Assembly (NCBI GenBank): GCA_045641505.1
Contig: JAZUHB010000039.1
Coordinates: forward strand, 1-8,803
DNA: 8,803 nucleotides
From: JAZQNF01 sp045641505
GTDB taxonomy: Bacteria; Bacillota; Clostridia; Lachnospirales; Bianqueaceae
Direction: 5' to 3'
The notes beneath the pieces were generated by a model that saw nothing but the letters and a program-made list of their open reading frames with translations, made no database searches and was not told where the DNA came from. The position numbers and the translations under genes are program-made. Below are positions 1 to 6,616 of the stretch, piece by piece (the first letter of the stretch is position 1; every line of letters begins with the position of its first letter).

Positions 1-569
1 GCCTCCTTCACCCGGCGGATGGTCTCCCAGTCGGCGTGTCCGCTGTACAGCTGGGCGGCGGTGCGGCCGTGGACCGTGACGGCGGCGGCGCCGGCCTGCT
101 CGATCACGCGGGCGATCTCCGGCGCGAGCTCCGCGCCGCGGATGCCCTTGCGGATCTTCACGGTGACGGGGACCTCGGCCGCCTTCACCGTCGCCTCGAC
201 GATGCGGCCCACGAGCTCGGGCTTTGCCATGAGCGCCGAGCCCTCGTGATTGTTCACGATCTTCGGTGCGGGACAGCCCATGTTCAGGTCGATCGCGGCG
301 AAGCGTTTCCCGAGCTTGGCCGCCTCCTCGGCGATCACCTCGGGCTCCGAGCCGAACAGCTGCACGATCACGGGCTCCTCCGCCTCGGTTTTCGCGAGAA
401 GCTCCGCGGTGTTGGTGTTGTGATACGAAAGCGCCTTCGCGCTCACCATCTCCGTGTAGGTGACGGCGGCGCCGTGGCGGCGGCAGAGTTCCCGGAAGGT
501 CGAATCCGACACGCCCGCCATGGGGGCGGCCAGCGCTCTCCCCTCGAGTTCGAGCGTTCCGATCTTCAT
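1..569 (-). CDS. dusB: tRNA-dihydrouridine synthase, DusB type (3' part missing)
   Basis: FMN-dependent enzyme that reduces specific uridines in the D-loop of tRNA to dihydrouridine in the cytoplasm. Only the first 189 residues are present; the gene runs off the left edge. Translating the minus strand shows the family signatures in order: APMAGVSD near residue 15, TEMVSAKAL at 39-47, VQLFGSEPE at 69-77, the catalytic-cysteine motif NMGCPAPKIV (Cys99), the FMN-contacting VTVKIRKG (Lys138) and VHGRT (His167). The NMGCPxPKIV form and the following NxEGSALM stretch are typical of DusB rather than DusA or DusC. The ATG at 567-569 lies one base after the coaX stop codon, so translational coupling with coaX is likely, and the two are presumably on one mRNA. 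Nothing is visibly broken in the part seen. Family assignment is secure; the exact target uridine cannot be read from the sequence. Confidence 0.95.
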   Translation of the reverse strand, partial: MKIGTLELEGRALAAPMAGVSDSTFRELCRRHGAAVTYTEMVSAKALSYHNTNTAELLAKTEAEEPVIVQLFGSEPEVIAEEAAKLGKRFAAIDLNMGCPAPKIVNNHEGSALMAKPELVGRIVEATVKAAEVPVTVKIRKGIRGAELAPEIARVIEQAGAAAVTVHGRTAAQLYSGHADWETIRRVKE

Positions 570-570
570 C

Positions 571-1338
571 TTACCTGTTCTTCTCCGCGAGCAGCCGCAG
601 GCCCTTCAGAGTGAGCATCGGGTCGTAGATGTCCACGCTGGGCGCCTCGGTGCCGATGATGGAGCCGAAGCCGCCGGTCGCGATCACCTTCACGCCGTCC
701 TCGCCGAGCTCTTCCTTGATTTTGGAAACGATGTACTCGACCTGGCCGATGTTGCCGTAGACGAGGCCGGCCTGGATGCACTTCACGGTGTTGGAGGTCA
801 GGATCTTCTCGGGCTTCTCGATGGCCACGGAGGGCAGCTGCGCCGTGCGGTTCACCAGCGCGTCCGCGGAGATGCCGACGCCAGGGCAGATCACGGCTGC
901 GATCAGCTCGCCCTTGCCGGTGACGGTGATGAACTTGGTGGCGGTGCCGAAGTCCACGACGATGCAGGGACCGCCGTAGAGCAGGTAGGCCGCGACCGCG
1001 TCGGTCAGGATGTCCGCGCCGACCTCCTTGGGGTTCTCGGTCTTGATGCAGATGCCGGTCTTGATGCCGGGCGCCACGAGGAGCGGCTCGATCTTCAGAT
1101 AGCGGCGGATCGCGCCGAGGAAGCTGTAGTTCAGGTGCGGCACCACGGAGGACACCACGGCCCGGTCGATCGCGGAAGAGTCGATGCCGTTGCGGCGGAG
1201 GATCATCACGAGGTCGATGCCGTACTCATCGGTGGTTTTCTGGGCCGAGGTGGTCATGCGCCAGCTGCCGACGAGATTCTCGCCGTCGAAGACGCCCATC
1301 TTGATCTGGGTGTTGCCGATATCGAAAACTAAGAACAT
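571..1338 (-). CDS. coaX: Type III pantothenate kinase
   Basis: Phosphorylates pantothenate with ATP to 4'-phosphopantothenate, the first step of CoA synthesis, in the cytoplasm. The 255 residues match the usual family length. Visible motifs are the N-terminal phosphate loop DIGNT (6-10), SSVVP (63-67), NPKEVGAD with the catalytic aspartate (Asp109), DFGTAT (129-134), PGVGISADAL (152-161) with TAQLP following, and the late glycine-rich ATGGFG (220-225). The residue after GAD is Ile110, where many homologues have Arg; this is a local variation and the catalytic Asp is kept. The ATG at 1336-1338 has an AAAGGA element 5 nt upstream. The gene sits 28 nt behind a probable pantothenate S component and 1 nt ahead of dusB. 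Type III enzymes are known from biochemistry to resist CoA feedback, so uptake and supply may matter more here; that is inference. Confidence 0.96.
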   Translation of the reverse strand: MFLVFDIGNTQIKMGVFDGENLVGSWRMTTSAQKTTDEYGIDLVMILRRNGIDSSAIDRAVVSSVVPHLNYSFLGAIRRYLKIEPLLVAPGIKTGICIKTENPKEVGADILTDAVAAYLLYGGPCIVVDFGTATKFITVTGKGELIAAVICPGVGISADALVNRTAQLPSVAIEKPEKILTSNTVKCIQAGLVYGNIGQVEYIVSKIKEELGEDGVKVIATGGFGSIIGTEAPSVDIYDPMLTLKGLRLLAEKNR

Positions 1339-1366
1339 GGGTTTCCTTTCTCCGGAGTTCCGGAAA

Positions 1367-1990
1367 TCACTTGTAGACCTTCATCAGGACCGAGCAGACG
1401 GCCGTGCCGATCAGCGTGCAGACGGCGGCCTCGACGGCGGAGTTCAGCGAGACGACCGCGCCGAGCACCACCCAGAGGTTGTCGGTGCCCAGAAGCGCCG
1501 TGAGCGCCGAGGTATCGAAGAGCGCGGCCTTCACACTGAGCGCTACGTAGCAGTTCGCGACGAAGGCGGTCATGAAGAGCAGCGTGTTCAGGAACGCGCC
1601 GGAAAAGCAGGTGATGCCCGCCGCGACGCTGTTCCGGATCGGGAGCTTGTCCGTGAAGCGGAAGATCAGACCGCTGAGAAAGCCGACCAGCACCCGGGGC
1701 AGCACACACATCAGGAAGGTGAGCCAGGGGTTTACGCTGAAGAGCAGCGTGCCTACCGGATCGAGCCCGAAGCACTGGGCGAAGCTGGTCAGGCCGAAGA
1801 CCGCGCCCAGCACCGTGCCCACGCCGGGGCCTTCCATCACCGCGCCGATCACGACGGGGACGGTTAAAAAAGTAATGGACAGCACTCCTATCTTCAGATA
1901 CCCCAGCGGCGTGAACGCCAGCACGAGGATCAGAGCAGACAGGATCGCTGTCACCGTCAAGGTTCTGGTTTTGTTGTTTTCGTATTTCAT
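1367..1990 (-). CDS. panT: ECF transporter S component, probable pantothenate-specific PanT
   Basis: Integral membrane substrate-binding (S) subunit of an energy-coupling factor vitamin transporter; it would work with the shared EcfA/EcfA'/EcfT module, which is not in this window. The 207-residue protein is very hydrophobic with about six membrane segments (roughly 12-28, 34-51, 56-75, 80-108, 122-147, 172-203). The N-terminal pattern LSALILVLAFTPLG followed by ITFLTVPVVIGA and GPGVGTVLGAVFGLTS is the signature of the ECF_trnsprt (S component) family. The substrate is inferred from context: coaX, encoding pantothenate kinase, follows 28 nt downstream, and PanT genes are known to neighbour coA genes. 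The ATG at 1988-1990 has GGAGG at 1997-2001, six bases away. Other vitamins cannot be excluded from the sequence alone. Family confidence is high; the PanT label is moderate. Confidence 0.85.
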   Translation of the reverse strand: MKYENNKTRTLTVTAILSALILVLAFTPLGYLKIGVLSITFLTVPVVIGAVMEGPGVGTVLGAVFGLTSFAQCFGLDPVGTLLFSVNPWLTFLMCVLPRVLVGFLSGLIFRFTDKLPIRNSVAAGITCFSGAFLNTLLFMTAFVANCYVALSVKAALFDTSALTALLGTDNLWVVLGAVVSLNSAVEAAVCTLIGTAVCSVLMKVYK

Positions 1991-2046
1991 GTTCTTCCTC
2001 CCTCCCGTTCCTTGAGGATACAGGGTTCGTTTTTTTCCGCGGCCCG

Positions 2047-2078
2047 GGGACCGGGGTCCCTTTCGGAAGCCCGGTCCC
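2047..2078 (-). repeat. Strong GC hairpin with GAAA loop between the small acidic gene and panT
   Basis: A perfect 9-bp inverted repeat, GGGACCGGG (2047-2055) and CCCGGTCCC (2070-2078). Read as minus-strand RNA, the interior can extend the stem (UUCC against GGGA with one G-U pair) and close on a GAAA tetraloop with a C-G closing pair. It begins 8 nt after the stop codon of the upstream gene. No U-tract follows on the minus strand; an A-run (T-run on +, about 2029-2037) comes instead. It is therefore not a standard intrinsic terminator. An mRNA 3'-end stabiliser, processing site or differential-expression element before panT-coaX-dusB is possible. The hairpin is seen; its role is inferred. 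Confidence 0.6.
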
Positions 2079-2086
2079 GGAACCGG

Positions 2087-2407
2087 TCAAAGCTGTTTCA
2101 GGCAGCCGTACCAGAGCTCCAGTTCGTCGATAAGGTCCTTGTGGTCCCTTTCGATCTCCGCGATGATGAGCCCGGCGGATACGTTGTCGTAGCCGAGGTC
2201 GCCTTCCTCGCACCAGCTGTCGAAGAAGACCCGGCCTTCCGGATCGAAGCTGAGCTCGGCGACGCCGCCGGCCTCTTCGGTGAGCATGATGAGCAGCACC
2301 AGTATTTCCTTCTTCACTTCCTCGGGGAGGCGGCCCAGTTCATCGTTGAAGTAGTATTTCTGCGCGTACTGGCTGGCATACGCCAGCACCGTTTTCTGTT
2401 CGTCCAT
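2087..2407 (-). CDS. Small acidic conserved-type protein of unknown function (DUF6145-like)
   Basis: A 106-residue soluble protein with no membrane segment or signal peptide. It is strongly acidic, with about 24 Asp/Glu against about 9 Lys/Arg. It reads as an N-terminal YASQYAQKYYFNDELGRLP segment, a helical stretch EEVKKEILVLLIMLTEEAGG (28-47), a short beta-like part with ELSFDPEGRVFF, and a C-terminal helix rich in Glu, Asp and Leu ending ELWYGCLKQL. The layout recalls DUF6145 proteins of Clostridia, a match from memory only. Its ATG (2405-2407) is 3 nt after the ftsH stop codon, with a CCGGAGAA Shine-Dalgarno-like element lying inside the last ftsH codons, so its translation is probably coupled to ftsH. 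The position suggests a role near FtsH or the membrane, but nothing in the sequence proves that. A hairpin follows its stop. Confidence 0.85.
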   Translation of the reverse strand: MDEQKTVLAYASQYAQKYYFNDELGRLPEEVKKEILVLLIMLTEEAGGVAELSFDPEGRVFFDSWCEEGDLGYDNVSAGLIIAEIERDHKDLIDELELWYGCLKQL

Positions 2408-2410
2408 CGC

Positions 2411-4270
2411 TTATTCTCCGGTGACGGCGGGCTCCTCAGGGGCCTTGCCGGCTTCTTCGAACAGCGCCTCGAACTCCTCGCCGGTGATACGCTCCTTCGC
2501 GAGCAGAAGCTCGCGGGTCTTTTCCATCACCGCGTCGTTCTCGGTAAGGATGCGCTTCGCCTCGGCCTCGGCGTTCATGATGATCTCGCGGATCTCCCGG
2601 TCGATCATGCCGGCGACCTCTTCGCCGTAGTTGCGGACGTGGCCCATGTCGCGGCCGATGAACACCTCGTCGCTGTCGCTGCCGAACTGGACGGGGCCGA
2701 GCTTGTCGCTCATGCCGTAGCGCGTGACCATGTTGCGGGCAATGGCGGTGGCGCGCTCGATATCGTTGGAGGCGCCGGTGGTGATGTCGCCGCACTTGAG
2801 CGCCTCGGCGACACGGCCGCCCAGCAGGGTGATGATCTCCTGCTCCATCCAGGTCTTGGTGAGGCAGAGGCTGTCTTCCTCGGAGCGGGTCATGGTGTAG
2901 CCGGCGGCCAGGCCGGTGGGAATGATGGAAATCGACTGGACGGGGTCCATCTCGGAGAGCGCGTGATGCAGGATCGCGTGGCCGGCCTCATGATAGGCGG
3001 TCATGCTGCGTTCCTTTTCGGAGACGATGCGGCTCTTCTTCTCGGTGCCGATGCCGACCTTGATGAGGGCCCGCTGGATCTCGGCGGAGGTGACAAACTG
3101 CTTGCCTTCCTTGGCGGCGATCAGCGCGGACTCGTTGAGGAGGTTCTCCAGATCGGCGGGAGTGAAGCCCGCGGTGGTCTTGGCGATGTAATCCAGATCC
3201 ACGTCGGAGCCCAGGGGCTTGTTCTTGGCATGGACCTCGAGCACTTCCTTGCGCTCGCGCACGTCGGGACGGCCGATGGCCACCTGACGGTCGAAGCGGC
3301 CGGGACGGAGCAGCGCGGGATCCAGGATGTCGACGCGGTTGGTGGCGGCCAGCACGATGACGCCCTCGTTCACGGTGAAACCGTCCATCTCGACCAGAAG
3401 CTGGTTGAGGGTCTGCTCGCGCTCGTCGTGGCTGCCGCCCAGGCCGGTGCCGCGCTGACGGCCCACGGCATCGATCTCATCGATGAAGATGATGCAGGGC
3501 GCGTGGCGCTTGGCGGTATCGAACATGTCGCGGACGCGGGAGGCACCTACGCCGACGAACATTTCCACGAAATCGGAGCCGGAAATGGTAAAGAAGGGAA
3601 CGCCGGCCTCGCCCGCGACGGCCTTGGCCAGGTAGGTTTTACCGGTGCCCGGAGGGCCGACGAGCAGCACGCCCTTGGGGATGCGCGCGCCCATCTTCAC
3701 GAAGCGCTGGGGAGATTTCAGGAACTCGACGATTTCCTTGACCTCTTCCTTCTCCTCGTACAGGCCCGCCACGTCCTTGAAGCGGATCTTGTTGGCGTTC
3801 TTGTCCGTCATTTCGGCGCGGCTCTTGCCGAAATTGTTCATCTGGCCGTTCGCGCCGCCGCCCTGCATGTAGCTCATCAGGAAGACCATGAAGAAGCCGG
3901 CCACCAGGATGATGATCAGGGTGGGCAGGAAGCTGGACCAGGCGGTGGACTCGCTGATGACCTCGACGTACAGGTCGAGACCGGGATGCTCCTCCGCCAT
4001 CATCGCGCGGAAGCCGTCCACATCGCTGACGTAGAACAGGGCGTCCGTTCCGTCCGTGAAGCTGACGACGGCGCGGCCGACGTTGGCGCTGCCGAGACGG
4101 AGCGGCTTCAGATCCACCCTCTCCACGTCTTCGCGGGCCAGCGTCTCGCCGATTTCCGCGTCACTGAGCCCGGGACGCTTGTCGCCCAGGATCAGCGCGA
4201 AGAGGACGATGCCGCCCACCAGGAGCATGATAATCAGATAAAGGCCGAAGCCCTTGGAACTTTCTTTCAA
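2411..4270 (-). CDS. ftsH: ATP-dependent zinc metalloprotease FtsH
   Basis: Hexameric membrane-anchored AAA+ protease that degrades misfolded membrane proteins and selected regulators. The 619 residues show the full architecture: a first membrane segment (about 9-29), an extracytoplasmic domain, a second membrane segment (about 114-134), a glycine-rich linker, Walker A GPPGTGKT (205-212), the pore motif MFVGVG (237-242), Walker B IIFIDEID (260-267), the second region of homology with Arg322 and Arg325 in LRPGRFDR, the zinc motif HEAGH (427-431), and TTGASNDIERAT with the probable third zinc ligand Asp503. The C-terminal tail is acidic and Pro-rich. The start appears to be TTG (4268-4270): GAGAGG at 4280-4285 lies 9 nt upstream, the in-frame TAA is only five codons upstream, and the next ATG (residue 15) would fall inside the first membrane segment. 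It lies 15 nt behind hpt and 3 nt ahead of a small acidic gene. It is complete and looks active. Confidence 0.98.
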   Translation of the reverse strand: MKESSKGFGLYLIIMLLVGGIVLFALILGDKRPGLSDAEIGETLAREDVERVDLKPLRLGSANVGRAVVSFTDGTDALFYVSDVDGFRAMMAEEHPGLDLYVEVISESTAWSSFLPTLIIILVAGFFMVFLMSYMQGGGANGQMNNFGKSRAEMTDKNANKIRFKDVAGLYEEKEEVKEIVEFLKSPQRFVKMGARIPKGVLLVGPPGTGKTYLAKAVAGEAGVPFFTISGSDFVEMFVGVGASRVRDMFDTAKRHAPCIIFIDEIDAVGRQRGTGLGGSHDEREQTLNQLLVEMDGFTVNEGVIVLAATNRVDILDPALLRPGRFDRQVAIGRPDVRERKEVLEVHAKNKPLGSDVDLDYIAKTTAGFTPADLENLLNESALIAAKEGKQFVTSAEIQRALIKVGIGTEKKSRIVSEKERSMTAYHEAGHAILHHALSEMDPVQSISIIPTGLAAGYTMTRSEEDSLCLTKTWMEQEIITLLGGRVAEALKCGDITTGASNDIERATAIARNMVTRYGMSDKLGPVQFGSDSDEVFIGRDMGHVRNYGEEVAGMIDREIREIIMNAEAEAKRILTENDAVMEKTRELLLAKERITGEEFEALFEEAGKAPEEPAVTGE

Positions 4271-4285
4271 ATCGTAAGACCTCTC
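4268..4285 (-). promoter_or_regulatory. ftsH ribosome binding site and TTG start
   Basis: On the minus strand the hpt stop codon TAA (4286-4288) is directly followed by GAGAGG (4280-4285), nine bases, then TTG (4268-4270). No ATG or GTG is available between the upstream in-frame stop and the first membrane segment, so this site decides the start. The closeness of stop and Shine-Dalgarno suggests ribosomes finishing hpt could re-initiate on ftsH. Confidence 0.7.
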
Positions 4286-4819
4286 TTATTCGATGTAACC
4301 GATGTAGCGGAGATTGCGGTAGCGCTGGGCATAGTCCAGGCCGTAGCCCACCACGAACTTGTCCTCGATGGTGAAGCCGGTGTACTTGGGCGTCATCTCG
4401 CAGACGCGGCGGTCGGGCTTGTCCAGCATGGTGGCGATGGCCAGGGAGGCGGGACCGCGGTCCTCGAGGATCTTTTCGAGGAAGTGCAGGGTGCGGCCGG
4501 TGTCGACGATGTCCTCAACCACGAGCACATCCTTGCCCTCGATGGAGCCTTCCATGTCCTTGACGATCTTCACCTGACCGCTGGAGACCAGATCGTCACC
4601 GTAGCTGGAGAGCACCATGAAATCCATGGTGACCGGCACGGTGATGTACTTGGCCAGCTGGGTCATGAACATGACGCCGCCCTTCAGGATGCAGGTCAGG
4701 GTGAGCTCCTTGCCCTCATAATCCTTGGAAATCTGCTCTGCCATTTCGCGGATCCTGTTCTCCAGGGTCTGCTCGTCGATCAGTACCTTGATGTCTTTTC
4801 CCTCGACCTGATTAGCCAT
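4286..4819 (-). CDS. hpt: Hypoxanthine phosphoribosyltransferase from internal start (alternative product of the tilS-hpt frame)
   Basis: Same reading frame as the longer TilS-Hpt entry, beginning at Met469 (ATG at 4817-4819). GGAGG at 4825-4829 is 5 nt ahead, a near-ideal initiation site. The resulting 177-residue protein has the normal length for a stand-alone bacterial Hpt, starting MANQVEGKDIKV and containing every Hpt motif: LKGG, VVEDIVDTGRT, and the C-terminal YGLDYAQRYRNLRYIG. Independent initiation is therefore at least as likely as, and may coexist with, read-through from TilS. The alternative is that the internal site is a relic of two genes whose separating stop was lost. The sequence alone cannot decide the ratio of products. 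Confidence 0.7.
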   Translation of the reverse strand: MANQVEGKDIKVLIDEQTLENRIREMAEQISKDYEGKELTLTCILKGGVMFMTQLAKYITVPVTMDFMVLSSYGDDLVSSGQVKIVKDMEGSIEGKDVLVVEDIVDTGRTLHFLEKILEDRGPASLAIATMLDKPDRRVCEMTPKYTGFTIEDKFVVGYGLDYAQRYRNLRYIGYIE

Positions 4820-6223
4820 AGTTTCCTCCGTTTTTTCCCCGTCGGGATGATTGATGCAGAAATGGACCGCCGTTGTTTCGGCGCCCGTGAGGCGGAACGC
4901 GTCGGAAAGCCGGATCCCGGCCGCCCAGACAATTTCGCTGCCCACCGCCGCCAGCGGGACGGCGTCCCGCTTCTCCCGCGGGATCTTCGCATCGGTGAAG
5001 AGATCCTGCAGGGATTTTTCGCAAAGCCTGTGCCTGCTGTCGAAGATCCGGAGAAAGTCGCCCTCGCGCCGGGAGCGGAGGACCGCTTCGCCGGAGATGA
5101 CGGCATCCGCCGGGATCCATTCCTCCTCCGGGCCGAGCGCCGTGAGCGCCTCGCGGCCGGGCGGGGTCCCGGGCTCTGCCAGGAACTCCGTCCCGTCCGG
5201 AAGCACGGTCCGGAAAGGAAGAACGATCTTCGCGGGCGGGATTCCCTCCTCGAAGGAATCAACATTGTAGGCGTCGATTATATCATTTTTGCGGATCAGC
5301 GTCAAGTCCCCGGGGAGGCTGAGACGCCGTCCCTCCGCCTGCTCCGCCGGCCTCGCCGCGAGCTCCTCCGTGAGGCGCACGGCGTTTTCGCAAAGGCTTC
5401 GGTCCCCGTTCTTTTCCCGGAGGAACAGAAGGATCACGCGGCTCCTAAGCGCAGGGTGGAGCGCCGTAAGCGTCCCGCAGCGGAGCACGCCGCCCATGGC
5501 CGCGCAGGCCTCCTCCGCCAGATGATCGAGGCAGTCCGCGTCCTGCCGGAGCAGCGCCGCCTCGCGGCAGAGGGTCTCGCGGACGGCGGGGTTGTAGGAG
5601 CGCCCGAGCTCCGGGATCAGCTCCCGCCGGATCCGGTTCCGGGTAAAGGAAAGATCCGCGTTCGTTTCGTCCTCCGTCCAGGCGAGCCCCCGCGCCTCGT
5701 CGAACGCGAGGATCTCCTCCGGCGAGAGGCACAGGAGGGGCCGGATGTAGCGGCCGTCCCGGACCGGGCGGATGCCGCCGAGGCCCCGGAGCCCGCTGCC
5801 CCGGAGAAGGTTCATCAGCACGGTCTCGGCCTGGTCGCCCTGATGGTGGGCGAGCGCGACGCGGTCGGCGGGAAGAGACGCGAACACGCCGTAGCGGAGG
5901 TTCCGCGCCGCCTCCTCGATGCTTTCGCCGGTTTCCCGCACGCGGGCCTTCACGTCGACGGCGCGCACGGTCAGCGGGATGCCTTCCCGCGCGCAAAGCT
6001 CCTCGCAGAACGCCCGGTCGCGGGCCGCCGTTTCGCGGAGACCGTGATCGACGTGGACCGCGGACAGCTCGATCCCGAGCTCCGGCTGAAGGAGCCGCAG
6101 GATCCCGAGCAGGCAGACGGAATCACGGCCGCCGGAGAGCGCGACCGCGACCTTCATTCCCTTCTCCGCCATGCGCTCCGCTTCGATGAAGCCGCGCACC
6201 CTGTCAAGGATCTCCCTTTCCAT
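4286..6223 (-). CDS. tilS-hpt: TilS-Hpt: tRNA(Ile)-lysidine synthase fused in frame to hypoxanthine phosphoribosyltransferase
   Basis: One uninterrupted 645-codon frame covers two enzymes. Residues 1-468 are TilS, which uses ATP to attach lysine to C34 of the CAU-anticodon tRNA-Ile so that it reads AUA. Visible are the PP-loop SGGRDS (30-35), AVHVDHGLR (55-63), HHQGDQAETVLMNLLRGSGLRGL (126-148), FTRNRIRRELIP (193-204), and the C-terminal domain with REGDFLRIF and KSLQDLFTDAKIP. Residues 469-645 are Hpt, which salvages hypoxanthine or guanine with PRPP: LKGG (513-516), the PRPP loop VLVVEDIVDTGRT (566-578), and GFTIEDKFVVGYGLDYAQRYRNLRYIG near the end. No stop separates them; bifunctional TilS/HprT proteins are known in Listeria. 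A strong internal ribosome binding site before Met469 means free Hpt could also be made. The ATG at 6221-6223 has AAAGGA about 10 nt upstream. HHQGDQAET carries Gly where Asp or Asn is common. Confidence 0.93.
   Translation of the reverse strand: MEREILDRVRGFIEAERMAEKGMKVAVALSGGRDSVCLLGILRLLQPELGIELSAVHVDHGLRETAARDRAFCEELCAREGIPLTVRAVDVKARVRETGESIEEAARNLRYGVFASLPADRVALAHHQGDQAETVLMNLLRGSGLRGLGGIRPVRDGRYIRPLLCLSPEEILAFDEARGLAWTEDETNADLSFTRNRIRRELIPELGRSYNPAVRETLCREAALLRQDADCLDHLAEEACAAMGGVLRCGTLTALHPALRSRVILLFLREKNGDRSLCENAVRLTEELAARPAEQAEGRRLSLPGDLTLIRKNDIIDAYNVDSFEEGIPPAKIVLPFRTVLPDGTEFLAEPGTPPGREALTALGPEEEWIPADAVISGEAVLRSRREGDFLRIFDSRHRLCEKSLQDLFTDAKIPREKRDAVPLAAVGSEIVWAAGIRLSDAFRLTGAETTAVHFCINHPDGEKTEETMANQVEGKDIKVLIDEQTLENRIREMAEQISKDYEGKELTLTCILKGGVMFMTQLAKYITVPVTMDFMVLSSYGDDLVSSGQVKIVKDMEGSIEGKDVLVVEDIVDTGRTLHFLEKILEDRGPASLAIATMLDKPDRRVCEMTPKYTGFTIEDKFVVGYGLDYAQRYRNLRYIGYIE
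4817..4829 (-). promoter_or_regulatory. Internal ribosome binding site for hpt inside the tilS-hpt frame
   Basis: GGAGG, five bases (AAACT), then ATG on the minus strand. It is read through as codons Glu-Glu-Thr-Met in the fused frame. Its strength exceeds that of the tilS start itself, which has only a modest AAAGGA at a longer distance. Confidence 0.75.
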
Positions 6224-6246
6224 GCAAATTCCGTCCTTTTTTACTG

Positions 6247-6280
6247 AAAAGGACCGCTTCCCGAAAGGAAAAACGGTCCT
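6247..6280 (-). terminator. Hairpin after divIC with short U-tract (terminator or attenuator)
   Basis: AGGACCG and CGGTCCT form a 7-bp stem (6250-6256 and 6274-6280), with an inner TTCC/GGAA pairing. On the minus strand the stem is directly followed by TTTT. It begins immediately after the divIC stop codon. The U-tract is short, and only 26 nt separate it from the tilS ATG, which leaves no room for a full promoter. Partial termination with read-through into tilS is the most economical reading. Confidence 0.55.
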
Positions 6281-6595
6281 TCATTCTCTAATGATCTTGA
6301 TAATCAGATCACCCGGGTTCACGAAGTTGAACCGGTCCCGGGCTTCTCTTTCGAGGTATTCGTCCGAATTGAGATAGATGCGGTCGGTGAGAGCGTCCAG
6401 CTGACGTTCCTTCTCCGCCTCGATCTCCTGCCGCAGCGCCTGCTGCTGTGCTTCGAGGATCTGACAGTTCTTCCACAGCCCGTAGGCCTTGACGGCACAG
6501 CATACCATCAGGGTCATAAGGATTGCCGCGGCAAAGATCCTGCCGAAGATCCCGAAGAAATTGCGGCTCTTTTCCGCGCCGCCTTTTCCCGTCAT
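6281..6595 (-). CDS. divIC: Septum formation initiator, FtsB/DivIC family
   Basis: Small bitopic membrane protein of the division complex (FtsL-DivIB/DivIC), acting outside the membrane at the septum. From the chosen start it has 104 residues: a short basic cytoplasmic N-terminus, one membrane segment (about 19-40), a coiled-coil helix rich in Gln, Glu and Leu (about 42-68), and the family's C-terminal pattern YLEREARDRFNFVNPGDLI (80-98). I chose ATG at 6593-6595 because AGGTGG (6604-6609) sits 8 nt ahead; an upstream pair of GTG codons (to 6607) would place that element inside the coding region. It follows a strong promoter and precedes tilS, as in Bacillus and Clostridia apart from missing intervening genes. 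Sequence similarity among these proteins is low, so divIC against ftsB or ftsL naming rests partly on locus context. Confidence 0.9.
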   Translation of the reverse strand: MTGKGGAEKSRNFFGIFGRIFAAAILMTLMVCCAVKAYGLWKNCQILEAQQQALRQEIEAEKERQLDALTDRIYLNSDEYLEREARDRFNFVNPGDLIIKIIRE

Positions 6596-6616
6596 TGCGC
6601 TCACCACCTAACTTTT

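Noticed and set aside
36..1332. Plus-strand open frames opposite dusB and coaX
   Set aside because: They overlap well-supported minus-strand genes and have low-complexity His/Arg/Ala/Asp-rich products.
1351..1364. TCCGGAGTTCCGGA hairpin between panT and coaX
   Set aside because: The stem is only about 5 bp with a tight loop and TCCGGA is itself palindromic; it overlaps the ribosome site region but is too weak to claim as an element.
2012..6247. A 1411-codon open frame on the plus strand opposite ftsH and tilS-hpt
   Set aside because: It is antisense to genes with full catalytic motifs. Its composition (rich in Gly, Ala, His, Asp, Val) is what the complement of GC-rich codons yields, and it shows no recognisable domain.
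6596..6607. Tandem GTG codons as the divIC start
   Set aside because: The AGGTGG element overlaps them and is ideally spaced for the ATG at 6593-6595.
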